DNA from: Undaria pinnatifida
Taxonomy: Eukaryota; Sar; Phaeophyceae; Laminariales; Alariaceae
Direction of reading: 5' to 3'
Length of the DNA stretch: 64,000 nt
Assembly: GCA_012845835.1 (NCBI GenBank)
Contig: JABAKD010000014.1
Location: 6,235,396 to 6,299,395 of the forward strand
The notes under the pieces are model-generated. The model did not search any database. It saw nothing but the letters and a program-made list of their open reading frames with translations, and was not told the DNA's origin. This document shows positions 59,126-64,000 of this stretch, in pieces. Position numbers and translations under genes: made by a program. Within the stretch, counting starts at the first letter, position 1; each line of letters opens with the position of its first letter.

Positions 59126-60174
59126 TTTGCGGCACTAGTACCAGGAGTCCTCTTTTCTCTCTCTGTCTGGAGGTTTGATGAAGTCGTCCTGCTTTCGACG
59201 CTCACTGCTTTCCTGTTATGTCTAAGAGCCTCTAACGAGTTAAGGTGGCTGTGGGTTGTGGGTGTTGTGGGTTGCGAGAGTGAGAGATGGGTGCGACGAC
59301 GACAACCAACCGTCTCTCCACATGTCGCTCGCGGCGCAATGTACGCGAATGGCCCCCGACACGGCCGAGAGATTCCTCGAGCAAAAATACGCGAAAAGCG
59401 GTGTAGCAGGTATCACTGTCTGGAATATAAGTAAGGACCTTTTCAATACTAGTATCAAATTAAAAAGGTCTTTATATTTACGGACATAGTTTGGCACCAC
59501 CGTGGAGAGGGCTCCAAGAATAATATACGTCCAGCTCGGTGGACTCGGTCAGAAAAACTTTTGTAGGATCTTCCCGTGGTTTTAGCCAGCACACTTTGGT
59601 CATCGTTCTAGACTAAGACTAAAAGTATATTGATAGTCTATACTTTTAGGCACAAAAATCCAAAAAATGCGAAATTGATTGGTGCTTGCCCGCCGCGGGG
59701 AAGATCTTCCGAAGGCTAGACTCACCGAGCTGCAGGCATGTTCTTGGAGCTCTCTTCCAGGTACACCTGTGTTCGGAAATATAAGGCCGTTTTACACATT
59801 CATATTATTAAACAACCGTTTATTACATTTCCATACGAAAGGAAACCCAGCATCGTTACTGCTGTAGCTCCGCCATTATTCGCATACGACCCAATTCATT
59901 TTTTTGTAGAACTCTCTTGACATGACGTGCAGTTCGTTTTTGTACATTGGGCCGGGTGCGGACATCGAGGCTATGCGGTTGTCCTCGCACCTATCTCTCA
60001 CAACGCCACAGCCCACAACCCGTAACCCAAGGCCACCTCAACTTCCAGCCTTTTACATCAACAGGAAAGCACTGATAATTCGTTGAGCGCACGACCACTG
60101 GATCTATATCCTTCAGGCAGAGCGACCGAGAGAAAACAGGACTACTACAACAACTACTACACCACCACCGAAAA
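59126..60174. promoter_or_regulatory. Divergent promoter region between genes E and F
   Basis: The 1049-bp spacer has CCGCGAGCGA-type and CAACCCACAAC modules upstream of E. F has GTAGAACTCTCT at 59905-59916, a diverged GGGCCGGGTGCGGA and ACAGCCCACAACCC. Near the presumed start both carry an ACAGGAAAGCA(G/C)TGA motif rather than the GGGA-TATA arrangement of B and D. No TATA box is evident. Confidence 0.6.
59429..59485. repeat. Palindrome in the E/F spacer
   Basis: AAGGACCTTTT and AAAAGGTCTTT flank about 18 bases, with AATATAAG and TATATTTACG extending the arms. It is related to sequences in the A/B and C/D spacers. Confidence 0.5.
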
Positions 60175-63100
60175 ATGAAGGCGTCTTTCTGCGCTGCTGT
60201 CGGGCTCGTCGCTGCTGGCGTGACCATCGGTACTCCGGCTGCGCAAGCCAGCACCACCACCACCACTCCCGTCACAGCACAGGTACGATAAAAATAGTGA
60301 CCACTGCTTTGCTTGTGGTGATGGATGTCTCTTTTGCTTGGAATAGCTCACGCGTGTCTACGGCTACGTCACGGCACATGTAAGCGGTGGTTGCCTTGCT
60401 TATTATTATGATACCGGTACAAGTATGAACGAGCAGTGACTGGATCGGCGACCCTCTTGGCCAATATGCAATGCCTGTAGGTATGCTTACGGCAATCACG
60501 TGTACTACACAGCAGTACATACATGCCTGGTACACGTCCACAACGTTGGAAAATTGTCCTACTCGCGCCCACCGGTAGGCTTGTTCCTGGCAAGTCGCAG
60601 CTCACTCATCTCGTACATGTATACAAAAATGCGTTTTTGTGCCCTTACTCACACTACTGCTGTACTGTCGTCGACCGGGCATGGTGCTTCACACTGTTAA
60701 TACTGTAGTACAACCAGTAATTCGTTCGAGGTATTCGTATGCACACTACTGCTGTACAGAGAGCCTAGCATTTTCAGAACTGCACCCTGCACCTTTTTGC
60801 GACAAACTACTTGGCTTTAATTTGGATGGAATGTTTGTTGCAGTTCAGCCCCGCTGATACGTACCTTTTCCCAACCACCTGGAGCCGGGGTCACCACCTA
60901 TCTCCCCTTCACGCATCCGTGATAGGCTATTCGTTGTCTGCATCGTCCCAGGTTTCACACAGACCAAACACCCCTAATGCTTGCATAGAGTTCAGACCCA
61001 ACCCGCCCCGTCCGCTGTATCGTACGGACTGACCTTTGGACGCAACACACCGTTGGGAAGCCACCCGGCTGTTGATTCCGGCTAGGTTTTTTTTCATCGC
61101 AATGACCAGTGAACACAATATTTTTTGCCACCCGGCTGGTATAGTGTGTACCTGGTACCACGTACCAGGTAGCAGGGTACTGTGATATGTGGCCGAGATA
61201 CCTTATCGTGCGCCACCCGGCTGTTACATCGTTCTTGCCTGTGAAAAGCGATACCCGATTTGACGTCACCACGCTGTTGTATCGTACTGACCTAAACGCT
61301 ACCCGATTTGACGCCACCCGGCTATGTATGGTACTTGACCTGGGTAAAAAACAATACCGGCACCCGATGTGACGCCACCCGGCTGCTATATCGTACTGAT
61401 CTTGGGAAAACACGACACCTATAGGCTCCTCCCCTGGCAGCAACGCACACCATTAACGCTGCTGTTTTCGTCTATACATTTCGCCTCCTTTTTTTTTCTA
61501 CAACCAGAATCGTTTGCGTTGCTGTTTTCGTCTACACTGTACATGTTCTCCGGCCCTGCAGCAACGAGCCATTAGCACCGCTGTTTGGTCTATACCTCCC
61601 CCCCCGTTGCAGCGATAGCTCGCTCTGTCCTCTAATGTTAACGGCATCACTTCTGTTGTGCACACACACCCCCCCCCCCTCTTCTTGCAGCAACAAGTCA
61701 CTTTGTTCAACGAGGACGACTTCGCCTTTAGCCTCGGCGGCCCGGGACCATCCGACCTCGTCGACGGATTCCAGCTCCGCGGAGTGAACCTCAACCAGCT
61801 GCCCGCTCTGGAGGGGCAAGGCATTTCCATGGCCCTTGTAAACCTCGGACCCTGCGCTATCAACCTGCCCCACGTACACCCCCGCGCCACTGAGGTGATA
61901 AATACTGCCCGTTGGTTTTGCACTCGTACCATAGACTAGTCTACAATTTTTGTTTGGTTATGCAGTTATGCGGCTTTACATGCATGGTCAAACGAGACTA
62001 TATCATCAGCTAGTGAAGCAAGTGCGATACGGCCCCAACTATGTCGAGACGTTTAACGTGAAAGTGTACAATATGTAGGATTTATGGTGCCTGGGAGAAT
62101 GCTGTTAATAGAAGATCGGGTGCACGCCCAGCGGCCAAGAGGGAGGACGCCGTTGGGGCCCCTACCAACGTTATAGTGCGTACGACGACAGCACATTGCG
62201 ATACAAACAGAGGGTATATATTGTTGTACGTACGGTACGTTGTCTTTTGTTGGGGCTACAGAGCTGTTTCTGGTCGACGTCGGCGAGATGGAATCTTACG
62301 AGAGGCACCGTGACGACACGTTCTCTGTGAATTTACATTGTCTCACGCTCACCATCCCGTGTTGCCCATCGATCTTGATGTTGTTGCCAGATGCTGTACA
62401 CGATCAAGGGCAACCACCTACGGGTAGCGTTTGTGGAGGAGAACGGCGGCGAGGGTGCCGTCGTCAATGACCTCTACGAGGGCGACGTGGCCTTCTTCCC
62501 CCAAGGCCTCATCCACTACCAGCAGAACCTTGACTGCGAACCGGCGACGTTCCTGGCTGCGCTTAACTCGGAGGACCCCGGGGTGGTGACCATCACGACT
62601 CGCTTCTTCGAGCTGCCCAGCGAGGCCATCCAGGTGACCTATGCACACGCAACCTCATCCTTTACACATGCCATGATAAAATTGCCGACTCTCTCACACG
62701 GTGTACCTTGATCAGCAAGTAAGTGTCAACTGAAGGGGCAGTAATGAAGATTCATCTCCTACTTTTTGTTGACCAAAGTTTTACACGTCTCAAAAGAAGA
62801 CATCCCTCTCGCTCGACTCTATAGACACGGCAGCGACGTCATGCGGCCCGCTGTGCCACAGCTCACAGACACCCAGACGACCCCGTGACAGGACGGACCT
62901 CCCGTGATGCATCTTCATAGACTATATGTGGTGGTGCTGTAATATATCGGGGCCTCGTGTAAAGCTCGCTGTAAAGAAGTAAAAACTTTATTGTGGGGAC
63001 CAGGGGAATGAGGGGTTGTGCAGTAGCACTTGCTGGAACGAGGCGCGTCGAGACTGTTCAGGGGAGCACCGCAACTTCCAAGCGAGCAGTTGTTTGCTGA

Positions 63101-64000
63101 CTTCCACCTCATAACGTGATTATTGTGTATCGTTATTTAAACAGCAGGGCCTGCCGTTCAATAGGACGGTATATATAGTAGTCTTGCTGTGTGACACGTC
63201 TTTATTTATGTGCCCCCCGCAGACAGCTGGCTGAAGTGGTTGCACGGTGTTATCCCGAGCACAGGACGGTATAATAGTAGTCTTGCTGTTTGACACGTCG
63301 CTGTTTCTGTGCCCCCGCAGACAGCTGGCTGAGGTGGTTGCATGGTGTTATCTCTAGCACAGCCTGGCGATCGTTGGTTAGGAAACAACCAAAGGTTCTT
63401 TCGATTCACATCGCACGATTTGTTTCTGTGTCGGCCGTACATGCCACTTTGTAAAAAGTTTTTTATAGCATGTTCTAGAGGGGTAGGGGTTATAGACTAG
63501 CCCTTTTGTGACTAAAGTATTTATGTGAACGTCGGGGCTCCTTATAACCCATCTTAACCCAATTTTCGTCAGAATTGTCAATCTGGTGTTTGCTACAGGT
63601 ACTACTTGCTTGTCATGGGATGGCTCACACTACTAGGGGTGTTGCTCTTTTTCACTATTTTTTAGTACATTTAAAAACGTTTTTTGGGTTGGATCTATAG
63701 ACTATATAGAGCTCTTTACGCGAAGTGTCTGTGTCAACAGCACCAGATTGGCGCACCTCTATACCATTTAGAATGTGTCCAAGTCGGGTCCTACACGCGT
63801 TGTCTTGGAATGGTGATGATCTGTGGGGGAGGAAATCGTCCAGCCAGGTGTATTGATCAATAACAGTGCAAAACCTGGTGGAACACGCGCTGCTAGTTCC
63901 TCAGCTCACGGGGGAACCCGCCACTTCTTCGTTCCTGCTTCTCTATGCCTGCTCGACTCTTCCCACCGTTGTTGTTGTTGTTGCAGGCATCGCTGAACTT
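60175..64000 (+). CDS. Germin-like cupin protein, gene F (exons 1-3 and start of exon 4; truncated by window end)
   Basis: Exons: 60175-60282, 61691-61894, 62391-62633, and 63987 onward (ASLN visible, then the window ends). Introns are GT-AG and phase 0 (1408, 496 and 1353 bp). The signal peptide has an AQA site at 23-25, followed by a Thr run unique to this copy. Ligands H97, H99, E104 and H146 are present. The sequence is mostly of the A/C/E type (DDFAFSLGG, GVNL, EGQG, HVH, VVNDLYEGD) and shares LPALEG and TTRFFELPSE with gene E, but keeps PSDL and GNHLRV like B and D. This mixture suggests conversion with gene E or retention of an older state. The start is supported by homology of MK(A/T)SFCA to the other copies. 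Confidence 0.88.
61020..61400. repeat. Degenerate CACCCGGCTG repeat in intron 1 of gene F
   Basis: At least six imperfect units of about 55-65 bp carry (G)CCACCCGGCTG, TATCGTACTGACCT and ACCCGATTTGACG. Related units occur in gene B intron 1 (about 14340-14450) but are missing from gene D, where about 0.1 kb has been deleted. Confidence 0.65.
61425..61690 (+). repeat. Array of acceptor-like units before exon 2 of gene F
   Basis: Imperfect units each contain a pyrimidine stretch, GCAG(C)AACG and GCTGCTGTTTTCGTCTA. AG positions at about 61440, 61561 and 61612 precede the real acceptor at 61690. Genes A, B, C and D carry one such unit. The upstream AGs resemble true 3-prime splice sites, including the following CAAC that matches the start of exon 2. 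Confidence 0.6.
63161..63361. repeat. ~100-bp tandem duplication in intron 3 of gene F
   Basis: AGGACGGTATA, AGTCTTGCTGT, TGACACGTC, CCCGCAGACAGCTGGCTGA and GTGGTTGCA occur in two adjacent copies with scattered differences. Each includes an acceptor-like CCCCGCAG. Confidence 0.8.
63480..63770. mobile_element. Possible degenerate MITE remnant in intron 3 of gene F
   Basis: Contains CCTTATAACCC, AACCCAATTTTCGTCAGAA, a TGTCATGGGATGG box and GCGCACCTCTATACC in the order expected of the family in reverse orientation. The left terminus is missing. Confidence 0.35.

Overview
This window is eukaryotic nuclear DNA from an intron-rich genome. The coding exons use GT-AG introns of about 0.4-2 kb, intergenic spaces are long, and LTR retrotransposons, MITE-like elements and simple-sequence tracts are abundant. 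There are no operons, rRNA genes or CRISPR arrays. The host is most likely an alga with a repeat-rich genome, possibly a stramenopile such as a brown alga. Nothing in the sequence proves that placement, so treat it as a weak inference.

The only convincing host genes are six copies (A-F) of one secreted germin-like cupin gene, each with four exons and three phase-0 introns. They form three head-to-head pairs: A(-)/B(+), C(-)/D(+) and E(-)/F(+). ATGs within a pair are about 1.05-1.09 kb apart, and the whole pair has been tandemly duplicated. Each protein (about 233-237 aa) has a signal peptide, a complete germin cupin motif 1 (His-x-His-x4-Glu) split across the exon 2/3 junction, a complete cupin motif 2 with the fourth metal-ligand His, and a short C-terminal domain with a C-x3-C pair and a Tyr/Asp/His-rich tail. 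Genes A-E are complete and apparently intact. Gene F runs off the right edge 14 bases into exon 4.

Layout: 1-4.5 kb is non-coding flank with polypurine and poly-C tracts, a MITE and a large CATGGG minisatellite. Unit 1 (about 4.6-32.9 kb) holds pair A/B, unit 2 (about 33.1-52.7 kb) holds pair C/D, and unit 3 (about 52.8 kb to the end) holds pair E/F. A (TGGG)n tract capable of G-quadruplex formation sits at each unit boundary. Units 1 and 2 are recent duplicates; A/C differ at 2 residues and B/D at 3 by eye. Unit 3 is older.

Unit 1 carries two large insertions missing from unit 2. In intron 1 of gene B a 10.4-kb nest is bounded by 287-bp LTRs and an AATAA target duplication. The host element is a decayed minus-strand Copia with a Gag-like ORF and an RNase H remnant. 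Its leader has been hit twice: by a 4.9-kb plus-strand Copia with 422-bp LTRs that look identical, a CACTC duplication, a pol truncated inside integrase and a half-tRNA-iMet type primer site, and 15 bp away by a 1.2-kb TIR element. Downstream of gene B, a separate 1.28-kb TIR element has split a MITE, and unit 2 preserves the empty site. A MITE-like family with ends resembling GCGTGCTACGATAGAGGT is scattered through the flanks. The cluster therefore looks like an expanding secreted metal-cupin locus shaped by inverted duplication, tandem duplication and transposon traffic.
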